In this document: positions 1 to 10,604 of the stretch, in pieces
How positions within the stretch are numbered: the first letter of the stretch is position 1
Layout: each line of letters begins with the position of its first letter
Assembly (NCBI GenBank): GCA_019614645.1
Contig: JABWDB010000048.1
Location: forward strand, 426,001 to 490,000
Direction of reading: 5' to 3'
Length of the DNA: 64,000 nt
Source of the DNA: Stratiolaelaps scimitus
Taxonomy: Eukaryota > Arthropoda > Arachnida > Mesostigmata > Laelapidae
The notes under the pieces: generated by a model
Seen by the model: the letters and a program-made list of their open reading frames with translations, nothing else
Told to the model about the DNA's origin: nothing
The model's database searches: none
Position numbers and translations under genes: made by a program

Positions 1-874
1 GGGGTCGGAGAGAGTCAGCCAGGAAAATTTATTAGTATACGTCGTTTACAAGAACCCATATGAAAGACATAGGACAACACTTTTTCGAGATCATAGCAAC
101 CCTAGCAATTAGCCATTTTCCATTGATGAAGATCAGGAAAAATAGACACCGAAAAATCCCTATCTCTATGATGCTATCCGCCCAGCATCCAACGATTTTC
201 ATTAACCGCTTGCTACTCGTCAAAACCTCTGAAATCCTCTAATCAATTTCGTGCAAACTCTTGTGCACATATAGTTGTCCCATGTACACATCATATATTC
301 GCCAAATCGACACGGTAAACGCCGTAGAGAACCACGGACGTGAATAGCGGCCACATGTTTATATTTAGAAAGGAGAAAGCGTTTTTATTGGACTCTGCTG
401 CCCGTGGACCACCCGGCTGTTGCTGGCGTTTGTCCCAGCGGGTATATTTTTGTGCTGCTGCCTCGGGAGCCGACGCCTCCCCCGAGCACCAGCGAACGCC
501 GCGGATCTGCAGCTAAGAGCGTCCCCCCCCCGCACAATGGCCGATGCCATCTTTAGATCTATTGATGAAGCAATAGCCTATTGCCACAGATGGAATATAA
601 AGCTATACGAGAGACACACACGTTGCAGGGAAGATGGGAGGACGCAGGAGTGGCCCAAGAGTGAATTCGAAACGCATTCATCTGCATTATCACCACCAGC
701 ACCATCATCACCACGACCAAGGCATCCGATGGCCGTCTCAGCAGACAGGAATGAGGAGTATTGCCGCTTATGAACGCACAACCCAGTGTTTAAATGGCGA
801 TCACAAGCTGACGGTAAACAAATGGACCACCCCCATGGTGCTGGCGTCAAAATATCTCTCTGATATGATTGTAT

Positions 875-894
875 AGTTAACTTATAAGTTAACT
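875..894. repeat. Perfect 20-bp palindrome
   Basis: AGTTAACTTATAAGTTAACT equals its own reverse complement. It sits in AT-rich non-coding DNA with no gene nearby. It may be a chance palindrome or a binding site for a dimeric protein; no role can be assigned. Confidence 0.6.
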
Positions 895-1403
895 TGCCTG
901 GGAATGATTCAATCAGTCATTAGTTTGAGAACTGATGTATCCTAAAAATGGCTAGTTTGTGGTATACCGCGCACAATGGCACAGCGCCTGGGACCGGATA
1001 TCATCTCGCTTAGAGTTCTTTCGGCGCGGCGTAAAGATGCGGTGGAGCGGTCGCTTGAGGCAGTGTGCCACGTTCCGTCGCGAAGATCAATAGTCTAATA
1101 GCAGCCTGTCAGCAGGTGTCAACTAATCCTTCCCCGGTAGAAAAACAGGGAAGCACTTCCAGGGCTGACAAGAATCATCGGGACAGCCAAATGCGTTGTC
1201 ACGAGAAACACACGTTCGCACGCGTCGTTTCCGTAGAACACAAGTCGTACGATTTGAGATGTGTACTGAGGCGCGGTTAGGAACGAAACGATATTAGGCA
1301 TCTTTCGTTATCAGATAGGCACTCATATAATAGTTACGAAGCAACAGCCTCAGACCAATGATGTCTGTGGTTATCATCAGTATGTTTGGGTCCCCAGGTG
1401 AAT

Positions 1404-1480
1404 TTTTTTCTTTGTGAGGAGGAAGTTTTCTTCAAACACACGGAAACCACCATAGACACCTTCCAATCTCCTACGTGAAA
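1404..1480. repeat. Dispersed repeat C, copy 1
   Basis: A T-rich lead, then a core of the form GAGGAGGAAGTTTTCTTCAA, then a stretch with ACC and CACC blocks. The same order recurs near 21840-21900 and 53505-53590. Too short to place in a known class. Confidence 0.4.
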
Positions 1481-1569
1481 TTATTAGAAAATCACTGCTG
1501 CACATTTTTCCTCGCAGCGCTAACAGTTCCGGTCTCTATCACACCTGTGTTATGCCTAGTACCTTATGT

Positions 1570-1714
1570 CAGCGCGGTGGCTTGGCTGGCTAAGTCTCTG
1601 GTTATCGGAAGCCAGGGACCGCAGGTTCGAGCCCCGCTGCGTGATGGCATCTAAGAGAGCTTAAACATTGTAACAATTGCAGCTCCTTTAATAAACCAAT
1701 ACAACCTTTACCTT
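1570..1714 (+). mobile_element. SINE family A, full-length
   Basis: The 5' part is tRNA-like: an A-box-like TGGCTTGGCTGGCTAAG at the start and a B box GGTTCGAGCCCC about 50 nt later. A short body containing GAGCTTAAACATTG follows, then the family tail GCAGCTCCTTTAATAAACCA and a CCTTTACCTT end. The same head and tail recur many times in the window on both strands, which shows a dispersed tRNA-derived SINE. Confidence 0.75.
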
Positions 1715-2611
1715 GTATACTTGCCTATATTAAACAAAAACAAATGTGTCAACAAGAACCTGCAGCCATGTCAACTTGCTTCTCTACGAAAGTGCGAACT
1801 AGTTTGGCGCACCACTTCGTCACCTCATTGACTAAGCTCTGATTCAGACACAGACAATTTTTCTTCTTGCCGTTTATTACGTCCCCTCCTTCACTCCTCT
1901 CGTGGTGCCGTCGCGGCCTCCCAGACGGATGAGGTGCCCGTGCGAGTTTTCGGTAACGTTACAGATCCGGTATTAGACGAGAAGGAACAGGCCAAACAGC
2001 AAGAACCGCCTATATGAAGGTGACAGTCTCCCGCTCGTTCTCCTGCATTTACCCCCGAGCTTCCAGGCAGCTGCACTCGGTCGCTCGCTCGCTCGGTTGG
2101 TTCCTTGTGGATCTCCAACCACCCCCAGCTCGTGTCCAAGCCCCGTCCGTGGCCAGTGTTCCTTGTCCTTCGACATTCGTTTATCTCTTTTTAGGGGTGG
2201 TGGGGTTGTGGGGCTGTTGTTGTCGTTGTTTCCCTTAGTTGCACCCCTGTCCATCACTCGGCCATAGCACAACTCATCTGTCACAGCCACGCATACAACA
2301 TCAGCCCAACTGTCCAACTGGTATGCGCATCTGGCGCGAGCTATGCACTATGTCTAAGAGTAGCTGTTGTTCTAATATTATTGCCTATAACTACAGTGTG
2401 GTGGTTGTTGGACGGTGGTAGCTGACTGGTCTCTGACGACTGTGGCTAAAGGCGGAGGCCGCAGGTTAGAGTTCTACGACCTAGTTACATCATGTGCCTA
2501 TCGAAAGAAATTAAGCATTATAAAAACCGCTTCAGTTCCGTTGATAGACAACGTATTGCATTGTGTTCTATTGCTGCCGAAAGGCGTGGACACCATTCAG
2601 AATGCATAGCG
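1715..2611. other. Non-coding stretch with a GC-richer patch
   Basis: Around 1880-2240 the base composition rises in GC and overlapping open frames occur on both strands, none with a recognisable domain. At about 2408-2490 there is a decayed tRNA-like segment resembling the head of SINE A (GGTGGTAGCTGACTGG, then CCGCAGGTTAGAGTTC). No host gene is supported. Confidence 0.5.
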
Positions 2612-2798
2612 GTCGAGACCCCCCGGTGGTCTCGTGGAGCCTGCCTTGCACCCACAGGACATAACACGTAGGAGAATGACGGGGTTCGATCTCCACCATT
2701 TGTACATTTACATTTAAAGGGATGGCGGGTCTGTCTTATGAAGCAATGCAAATCGAGCAATGCCGTTGACTGAGTTCAATGTCGAAGGCTGAGGGTCA
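2612..2798 (+). mobile_element. SINE family B copy
   Basis: It carries a tRNA-like B box GGGTTCGATCTCCACC, followed by the family core ACATTTACATTTAAAGG, GTCTTATGAAGCAATGC, a GACTGAGTT block and GCTGAGGGTCA. These blocks recur in the same order at over a dozen sites in the window. Confidence 0.7.
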
Positions 2799-2885
2799 TA
2801 CCACAGAGAACATTTGTTTAGCATGCGTAGAGACCAAGGTAACGCAGTGATACATTGAACGATTGTGCCTGATATCTAGTAAATG

Positions 2886-2980
2886 TTCCGGGCAAACTCT
2901 TAGCCTTAAATATTTAAAGTCCACGGAACAAGTGTTTTCGGCCTTTATAAGACCAATTCTCCCCTTTAAATGCAAGGTGC
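2886..2980 (-). mobile_element. SINE family B fragment
   Basis: Read on the minus strand, it shows the family core in order: TTTAAAGGGG, a TCTTATAAAGGC block, then GTTCCGTGGACT and the terminal TTTGCCCGG-type end. It is 5'-truncated and diverged. Confidence 0.5.
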
Positions 2981-4189
2981 CTGATACCGAGCTCGAGACC
3001 ATACAACCTAGGAGCTCACTACGCACCATACAACATAAGAATTTGTCTACCTCGTTCGTGTTTCGTCAACGGTCACGATATTTGTAAGTGCAAATACTCG
3101 CTCGAAGTGAAGGTTCGGTTTCAAGACATCGTCACGTCCAATGTTCAGCCGTATGCGCAAGTTGGCTGGAGGCTGCGTGTTGTGGGGTATATGGACTCGT
3201 TCTTTAAATAGGCTCACCATGTGAGTGATTAGTGTAACCAATCGACCGATGAATGCATGCATAGCTCGGGTGGCTGGCGTGCGAACGCCGTTGAGATCTT
3301 GAATTGGCGTGAGAGTTGAAGGAGATGCTGGTGTGTGTCGGGACATGCCAACGCTATGAAGTTAGCGTCGAGACCCCGTGGTCAATACTCGCTTCGGGAG
3401 CTCTGATCCGCATACGAATTTATGCCGGGAACTATTATTTCATATGCGTCAAACGGAGCTACGACAAATATGCTCACGCGTTTCCTCGAAATGAAACACT
3501 TCTCGTAGTATAGGAGCGAGGGCCCATAAAGTGGACAGCTCGCTTTTGTTAGAAACTAACGCATCTCAACAGAGGATTTTAAAGGTGGCCTATTATGGTG
3601 GCCCTCCGGAAGCACTTTCATCGTCGCACTGTTTGGGTAATAGTCTTACTCCTGCCATCGCAGTCAAACAATAACAAATAATAAAATGGGCCTGTGGCCT
3701 AAGAGAAGGACCGATTTCAATTTGCTTCTCACGGAACGAAGTCGACAGTGTGAGGAAACTGATAATTATAGGGTAAGGGTCGTACCTCGGTAATAGGCAA
3801 TATTATGGGCCTATATTCGGCCTGTCTACGGCGGCTGGTGAAGCTGACGAAACCCGAGACCTGTCAACATCGTGGGCCGTATGACATAGGCGTAGAGGTC
3901 GCTATAATGCTGCGAAAGTATATCTCGGCGTCTATTCTAATGAAGCAACTGAGATCAATACACTCGAGCATTTTGAGTTAAGCTAAGATTTTTTAAGGAA
4001 TAATTTGCGATCGTAAGGATGATTTTAACGATTTTGCATTTCTTGGGCCACTTTTCGTGGTGACCACAAAGTGGACAGTTTGGCCACCGAGAGAGGCGAG
4101 TTCGTATTTAGTTTGATCATTACTATAAAAGGTCTCATAAAAAATATTTCGTCACCACAAAAGCCAGAAGACTGTAGCAGTCAAAGACT
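2981..4189. other. Non-coding stretch, no recognisable gene
   Basis: The longest frames are about 100 codons (3047-3346, minus) without a recognisable motif. A decamer AAGTGGACAG occurs twice (near 3527 and 4071), and an imperfect foldback (CCACTTT with AAAGTGG) lies near 4049-4077. Nothing else stands out. Confidence 0.5.
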
Positions 4190-4262
4190 AAGTTTCCCAC
4201 CGAAGGATTTGAACCCATGACCTCCGGAATAGCGGGCAGAGGGAACGACCTGATAGTTCCAA
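4190..4262 (-). mobile_element. tRNA-derived repeat fragment
   Basis: On the minus strand it contains a B box GGTTCAAATCCTTCGGTGGG after CCGGAGGTCATG, and then AAACTTAGTC. The same order (CCGGAGGTCGCGGGTTCAAA, then GACTTAGTC) is seen at 47065-47115, so this is a dispersed SINE-like repeat. No closed cloverleaf can be drawn, so it is not a tRNA gene. Confidence 0.45.
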
Positions 4263-4610
4263 GGACTCATCCTATCCTCCTGCTCGCATCCTGGATGGCG
4301 AAGTCTCTATACAGACCAAGTAGCCCAGCAGAGAGAATATCATGCATTGCTATCGTGACGCTTTGGGTTGATCGAATTAATAATAATTAATAATTCTAAT
4401 ATGAAACTAGGACAATGACACTACGTTGTAGTTGAGACACAATCTTCAATGAAGATTTCTTAGCCGAAGATCGCTACTAATATATATATATATTCATGTG
4501 GGTACGCCATACGCCATAAAGAGAATCTTCAGTGTGTCGGTATAGCTTTTGGGCATCTCTTGCCCGACCTGTAGTCTATTTAGTGGAAACGTCTTAGATA
4601 ACATTGGTAT

Positions 4611-4618
4611 AATAAAAA

Positions 4619-4659
<41 letters not shown>

Positions 4660-4746
4660 CTTTTTATTTACTGCTATATTGAGATTATGGTCTGGTATGA
4701 TTTATGGTCTCTGACGTGTATATATATATATACACGTAGGAGACCA
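4611..4746. repeat. Two adjacent (TA)n-cored inverted repeats
   Basis: At 4611-4667, AATAAAAAGTATAT faces ATACATACTTTTTATT across a (TA)n tract. At 4706-4745, GGTCTCTGACGTGTATATA faces TATATACACGTAGGAGACC with two mismatches. Both would extrude as cruciforms centred on TA runs. Confidence 0.65.
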
Positions 4747-6310
4747 CAACTATTTCCGAAATCTCAATACAGCAGTCCTCAGATATCAATTACACGGCGG
4801 ACAGGTAGGCCACCATTTGTTGCTCGACGTAAAAAGAACTTCCACACAACTGATTCATTTATTCAATGAATGGATATTCACCGGGTTATTGTGGAAAACA
4901 ACAAGACTTCTTTTGAGATCTTGGCATGTCACATGAGTGTCCTTATATTATGTATTACATATATTCCCTGTTTTTTGTCAAGTTGAACTATCATCCATAA
5001 TACTCGATATCTAAGTGTCGAAGTAGAACTGTATACCCCGCGTGTCTTATTTTATTAATTAATTTTATCAGATATTATGTGTATTACATTTTCACAAATT
5101 CTGTGAACAGAATATAACTGCCTAATAGAGAGTGTGCACTCCGACCAAAGGTCTTTTTCCCTTTTTTCTTGTCTAAAAAAAGTTAATAAAGTAATAGTAT
5201 TAATAATAATGCTTTTAACCTAATATGTAAGATACCAACAATGTTTGGTACGATTTGCTTCATACCTAGATTGTGGTGTATCTAGCTCGAAATATAGCCA
5301 ACTAATAGCTATCGACGCAGTCATAATAGACACAGTTTAAGCTAATACGATTTACAATCGATCAACTGCCCCATATTGATATTTCAAGGGTATTTGTCTA
5401 ACTTGTACACATGGCAAGCTCAGACTTAAACGCGCCAAACAAGACAAGAGATACCGAAAGCAACATAGGCTGTTAGTGGCGGCGGCGGCGACGGCAGCTG
5501 TAGGTGTTCGGCAGTGTCTCCTACGCCAGTGGCGACAGCGGTCAGTTGGCAACCGCATCGACGTCCATGGTATGGCATTGGCAAAGGTAAGTTTGCAGTC
5601 AGAGAAAAGATTGAGAGATGGACACCGGAAGCTCACGAGATAGAACGACAAACGGATGTCAAGTGAAACGATACCAAAAGCGAGACGAGCGGGCTGGCGA
5701 CGCCTGCCGAATCAACAGCAGCAGCATTGACAACAACGGTTGTGGTAACAGTAGGCTGCAGCAGAGGTAGCAGCAGCAACAGCTTGTCTCTCTCAAGGAT
5801 GCGGCCGAATAAAGGATCAGAAGTCTAAAAGGACTTCCGTACGAACGCCTTCGCAGGCCCACAGGATGACATGGGGGAGGACAACCTAAAGAGGAAGATA
5901 GATACCTACAGCGAAGTCAGGCGTACAGGCTTAGACAGGCTCAGCTGTAATGGACATGGCTTCGCTAGAGATATGGTCCCGTTGGGGAGGCATGACCAGA
6001 GGCACTGGCAAAGGTGTAAGCGCTGTCAACGACAGCAGGAGCACCAGCAGCAGTGGTAACAGCAGGGACCCCCAAAACGTAAAGCTGTGTTGTTAGTTGT
6101 TGAGGTCACAAAAAGGATGCCGATGGGGTCGTGACCATTTTTTGGTTTCGAAACGAAGACGCTACCGCTTCGTTTGGTAACAGTGGGAGTCAATTTGATC
6201 CAGGAAGACAAATGTGGTTGGTGTCAATTGTGACATATTCTTCATACTACGCTCGGAATTAGGATCGAGATCCGGAGGAACTCCAGTGACAGTGTGTTCT
6301 TATCTACTAC
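4747..6310. other. Non-coding stretch with CAG/GCA-rich patches
   Basis: AT-rich up to about 5350. From 5460 to 6070 there are GGC- and CAGCAG-rich runs (for example 5710-5790 and 6030-6060) that give short low-complexity frames on both strands. No domain, start context or splice pattern supports a gene. Confidence 0.5.
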
Positions 6311-6570
6311 TGTTTTCCAAGCTGACCCTCAGCTGTTGTTCCCCTATGTGACAGGAGTCAGCTCTTAACCTTTTAGATATTACTATGAGGACCTGTCGAG
6401 GCCTAACCTTTGCTTATTCTCTTCCTTACTCGTACCTGCCAGGAATCTTCAGATAAAGAAAGATTGATAAAGAACTCCAAAGATTCTCCAACGCGTCTGA
6501 CAGGATTTGAACCCGCGTCCCTCCGGTCTAGCAGTCCAAGACCCTTACCACTGGACCATCCAGGGGACAG
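6311..6570 (-). mobile_element. SINE family D, near full-length
   Basis: On the minus strand it starts with a tRNA-like head (TGGATGGTCCAGTGGTAAGG, a TTGGACTGCTAGACC anticodon-arm-like region, B box GGGTTCAAATCC). A body follows with GACAGGTCCTCATAGTAATA and GGTTAAGAGCTGA, and it ends in GCTGAGGGTCAGCTTGG. The body and end match the copy at 52503-52619, which ends in poly(A). The acceptor ends do not pair, so this is not a functional tRNA gene. Confidence 0.65.
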
Positions 6571-7701
6571 CGCGTTCCCTATCCGACAACAACAAGTAAA
6601 TCATTCGCAGTGAGCATACGAAACCACTAGATACTTTATATGTAATGGCGGGTTGGCCCTCCTGTCCTAAGAACGCCATAGTTGATAGTGGTATTGCTCT
6701 CATACGAGTTTATTGGTTACGCCAGAACATTAGAGCCACAGCTCTTTATCACACTCTCTCTCTCTCTCCTGCGATCTCTCTAGCTCTCTGTCTGTGGATT
6801 TTACAATCAATAACATCGTCTGCTTGCTGACTGGACAATTTTGCGTTGAAAATTGGCACAAAACTTGCTAAACAAGTGTGTCAATTTTCATCGGAACATT
6901 CGTCCATCTCCTTACACCTCTCGTGCTCAACTCTCACCGTTTGTCTGCGATACGGCGCAGGCGGGATCACATAGAAGATCGCCTGGCGATGAGCCACTCA
7001 CTCGTCCCCTTCGTAGGTGCAATTGTAGCACGCGATCAACGATATATGACAACCCCTCCATTATGAAGCGTTCGTGACAGACCCCTATGGGTGTCAACTA
7101 CTGCGAGGAGTACACGACTCAGCTATTCCTGTTATACGAGAATGGATGCCGGACTGTGAAGCCTCCTAAAGTGATGGAACTTTAGCACGTAACATGCTAT
7201 GTAGGTGGCCAGATCGGCCGTGGAAGTAAATAGGGGCAACATCAGGACGAGTGTGTCCTATTCGTATGGATAGGACAAAAAACCTGCAAATAAGGGTCAC
7301 ATTTGGAATGACGAAAACCGAATTGATACCACACCTGGTTACTAATTGATTTATTGGAAAAATGAAGGGTTAATAACTCTGCCCAGGCTCGATAACATTT
7401 CGATGTAATAGCAAGTATGGCCGTGAGCCAGCGTAAGAGAGAGAGAGAGAGAGAGAATAAAAAATTAATGTAACTTAATTTGATTAATAGCGTTTTGCGG
7501 GAATAGTGGCGAGAATATAATCATTCAATTACATCGTAATCAAGCCATTCGTTAGCATTTCCTTGGTCGTCAAAGGAGACAAGGTTAAACAGAAACCAGT
7601 AGCTCTCTTATAACGTTAACAAAATGCAGTCGGCAGCCTAATCATTTCTGTATATTCTAGAGATGTCCGACAAACGTATCTTGCTATATTCGACAAGCAT
7701 T
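6571..7701. other. Non-coding stretch with short (CT)n and (GA)n tracts
   Basis: A (CT)n run lies near 6752-6790 and a (GA)n run at about 7436-7456. Short open frames near 6850-7080 overlap in two frames and carry no recognisable motif. Confidence 0.5.
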
Positions 7702-7743
7702 CCGAGCGGTCCAACTAGAAGGACTTCTAGTTGGACCGCTCGG
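7702..7743. repeat. Perfect 20-bp hairpin with 2-nt loop
   Basis: The arm CCGAGCGGTCCAACTAGAAG at 7702-7721 is followed by GA and then by its exact reverse complement at 7724-7743. A further copy of the inner octamer ACCGCTCG follows at 7744-7751. It lies about 30 bp upstream of a SINE B copy. It could be a foldback remnant, a small-RNA hairpin or an assembly or cloning artefact. Confidence 0.85.
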
Positions 7744-7772
7744 ACCGCTCGCCTTCACTAGCATCGCGCGCA

Positions 7773-7990
7773 GGCCCAATGGCCTGGCGATGCATTCGTG
7801 TGCTCCGGCTTTGCAATCGGCAGGGACACGCGGGTTCGATCCCCACCGCTGCATATTTGCATTTAGAAAGGGCTCAGTCTTATGAAGCCTTATGCCGAAA
7901 GCAGTTTTACCGTGGACTGAGTTACATGTTGGCTGTGTGTCATCCCAGAGAAAACGTTCGTAGGACGTGTTCTTGTGCCTGGTAATTAGA
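7773..7990 (+). mobile_element. SINE family B, long copy
   Basis: The tRNA-like head includes GGCCTGGCGATGCATTCGTG and the B box GGGTTCGATCCCCACC. The core follows: CATATTTGCATTTAGAAAGG, CTTATGAAGCCTTATGCCG, AAGCAGTTTTACCGTGGACT, then GTTGGCTGTGTGTCATCCCA. This is one of the best copies for defining the family consensus. Confidence 0.75.
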
Positions 7991-8054
7991 AGGGGGCATG
8001 TTATAACTTTTGCAAATGTATGTTTCAGTACTTCCACAACAGCGATGTTAGTAA

Positions 8055-8093
8055 GTAAATTTTGGGGGCTGACTCACAGACAACATTTAACCG
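8055..8093 (-). mobile_element. SINE family B 3'-end fragment
   Basis: On the minus strand it reads GTTAAATGTTGTCTGTGAGT followed by CAGCCCCCAAAATTT, which matches the 3' block GTTAAATGTTGGCTGAGAGT plus CAGCCCAGAAAATTT of family B. Confidence 0.5.
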
Positions 8094-8880
8094 AGTGGAT
8101 AAACGATGAATAATAAGGAATTATTGAAGATATATATATAACTAAACGAGCTATATCTCACTGGAGGTCGAAGGAATAAAGCACCAAACAAAAAAATACG
8201 CATTTTGCCCCGTAAATAAAGTATTCGCGGATCGACGCGCATAGTAACAATTAAGTATTGTCCAGCAGGATCAATAGCGTACGCGGCCGTGTTGGCCATC
8301 TCTTTACCGCCACCTCGTGGTCGAATACAAACAGCCGGTTTAAGGACGATGACGCCAATTACGGACGAAGTGGACAAAAGCAACGGGTGGTACGTACACT
8401 GTTGGTTCGTGAGACGACACGAAGGGGGGGTATGGAGTGTCGGGTAAAGGAATAGCACAGAGCAGCAGCTAGGGTCGATGGGGGTGATTTGGGGGGAGAA
8501 GTTGTGCAAGTGACAAAAGACCGCGAAGAGACAGGCAAGGGGGTGGGGCGGGACCCCACGCCGACGGAGTCTGCTCCACAGGCGGAGCCGACATGACACA
8601 TGGCGAACAGGAGGACATCAACGGATTCGCTTAGGCAGGGGATTGTGTTGAGGGGAGCGGCTGTCTCCGAAGGAACAACGCTGCAACGGGACACTCGCCG
8701 ACGCTGGATGGGTTTGCGCGCTCAGCTGGTGGTAACTGCAGCGGATAGCTGTGGCACTAGTCGTTGTCGTAGCAAGGGAGAATAGACACGCGAGCAACCT
8801 GTGCGTGAGGAGGGACGGTGGAGGATGACATCGATGAGAACGCGAGCAAAGAAGTTTCCGCAGTAAGGCTCCAACGAGAC
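8094..8880 (-). other. GC-richer island with an unassigned 170-codon frame
   Basis: A minus-strand frame runs 8599 to 8087 and overlaps frames on the other strand. Its central segment around 8220-8340 (with an internal ATG in a purine-rich context, followed by ANTAAYAIDPAG) is less biased in composition than its ends and could be an exon fragment. I recognise no domain. The N-terminal part is Leu/Ser/Cys-rich, as expected for the reverse complement of G-rich DNA. It may well be non-coding. Confidence 0.2.
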
Positions 8881-9068
8881 GGGGAAATATCGGGGCAGTC
8901 TACAACATGTGGAGGAGCATGTATGGAGTAGTAACCCGATTAGGATTTCTTGTCGATTTTGCTACTGATGTATTCAGCCCGAATGAAGGAATTAATTAAG
9001 CAAGGCATGATACCGTAAGTATCATAGTGGTAAAGCACAATGATATTGCATGGAAGAAAATCGAATTC

Positions 9069-9175
9069 GGTGTTCTTCTTAGCCTAATTTAGTAGGTAAA
9101 CAGCTCAGTTTAGCAGCATTTAACAAAGGCGTTCTATTTCGAATAGAACATTCTGAGCTGCCTTCGAAGAACACC
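9069..9175. repeat. Nested inverted repeat
   Basis: Three arm pairs are nested: GGTGTTCTTC (9069) with GAAGAACACC (9166), CAGCTCAG (9101) with CTGAGCTG (9153), and GTTCTATT (9131) with AATAGAAC (9142). The left side has longer unpaired spacers (22 nt each) than the right (3-5 nt), so a folded transcript would have bulges. Confidence 0.6.
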
Positions 9176-10540
9176 AAGCATACAATTGGTGGTCATATAA
9201 CGCCGGTTACATTTATTACATTTAATTGGGGGCGATTATTGATACCACTAATCTGGCGCTTCTGTTGCTTGTTTGACATTATTCAACTTAACACGTTCGA
9301 AAGACGTATATCAGAGAGGATTCCTTAAATGACAAATCCACTATATTTGTTAAACGTTTTCTGCTGTTCTAGTAACACACAGCACATTTGTTAATCAAGC
9401 ATAGCGCATTGTAGTCGGCGGCTTTAGTTAGTGTCAGAGATGAAATTCGCTGACGGCACTGAGCCCCTGAGTCCCTCACTTCCGAGCGGGATCTGACTCA
9501 TCCAGGAAACCTCTGGGGACTGGCTAACGATTTTGTTCTTCACAGTAGATCCCCCTTCGGATTACGGTGGCATCAAGATGTCATATTGTCACGTTGTTGG
9601 GGGGTAGCCGACCGTAGACGGATGTCAAGAAAAGTTCGGTGCTTTTTTTCCTTTTTGTTCAACCAACTGAAGTTTCTCTTGGCGCCGATTTGCGCCGTTC
9701 GGCGACGCCAGTTTTATAAACTAGTGTAAATGGACTGCCCGATCCGACACGCTCAGTTAATCGAGGTGACAAATAAAACGTTGTTAGGTTCGAACCTATA
9801 AGAGCAATCATCCTAGACGGAAATCGTGTACCTAGAAACGATCGCGACTCAGAGAATAGTTATGTAAACCTCCCTTCAAGGCAAATTTTTCTCAGATGAA
9901 AAAGAATCTGTTCGATTTTTCAGAGCATTTGGCCTTTTTTTTTATAAAACCCGTAACTTTTTTGCAGTGACATTTTTCAGAGCATTTTGGTTTTTTGCGT
10001 CAAAGAAACAAACCACACCGTATTGTCAGACTTTATGGTTCATAAAAATGGAGAATCTAATTGTTGTACACAGCTAAACACTAGACAACTTTTGCACGCG
10101 TACGTTACAAGCAATTCTCAACGCTGCTTGAAGGTACGACTCAAAAGTATCTTCCACTCAATTTTCAACATTCTGCACGGAGGTTTCTTGTAATTTTTAT
10201 TCATGAAGATGATGATTTTCTCCAAACACGTCGTCGTTTTCGCCATAGCGTTTCCTCGTCAACACAACTCGGAAATACCAATAATCACGAAAATCTCAAG
10301 AGTTGACGAAGTAGGATTTGCCGGACATCCGGTCTAACACTCAAAATAACAATCGCTTGGACATACTTTATAGCGTTTTTCGATGGTCGATTCCCGTCGG
10401 GAGAAGGCAGCCAGGCACGACCCTGTGAAGAGAAAGCGGATCGACTAAGAATTAGACCGTTGATGACTACGTATCGATTGTCGTGCACGGATGTTCGAAA
10501 TGAGTCGAATCACGCTATATGAGTCTTTCCCATCGCAGTG

Positions 10541-10604
10541 ATATATATATATATATATATATATATAGATATAAATATATATAGATATATATATATATAT
10601 ATAT
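10541..10604. repeat. (TA)n microsatellite with GATA interruptions
   Basis: A TA dinucleotide run broken by AGATATAAA and AGATA units, lying in non-coding DNA. Confidence 0.85.

Larger units (their letters stand above)
1..1569. other. Non-coding stretch, no recognisable gene
   Basis: Open frames here are under 120 codons, overlap on both strands and match no family I recognise. A His-codon-rich run (CAC/CAT) near 690-720 is low complexity. A perfect 20-bp palindrome lies at 875-894, and a short dispersed repeat (called C) at 1404-1480 is listed separately. Confidence 0.6.

Noticed and set aside
420..773. 117-codon plus-strand frame
   Set aside because: No domain, biased composition in part, and overlapping frames of similar length on the other strand.
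3047..3346. 99-codon minus-strand frame
   Set aside because: I see no transposase or other known motif and no neighbouring exon.
3527..4080. Possible DNA transposon between two AAGTGGACAG motifs
   Set aside because: The motifs are in direct, not inverted, orientation, and there is no transposase frame or target duplication.
6497..6570. Functional tRNA gene on the minus strand
   Set aside because: A- and B-box-like segments are present, but the acceptor ends do not pair and the body continues into a repeat found elsewhere, so it is a SINE head. The same applies to 4190-4262, 14190-14263, 45868-45950 and 48205-48275.
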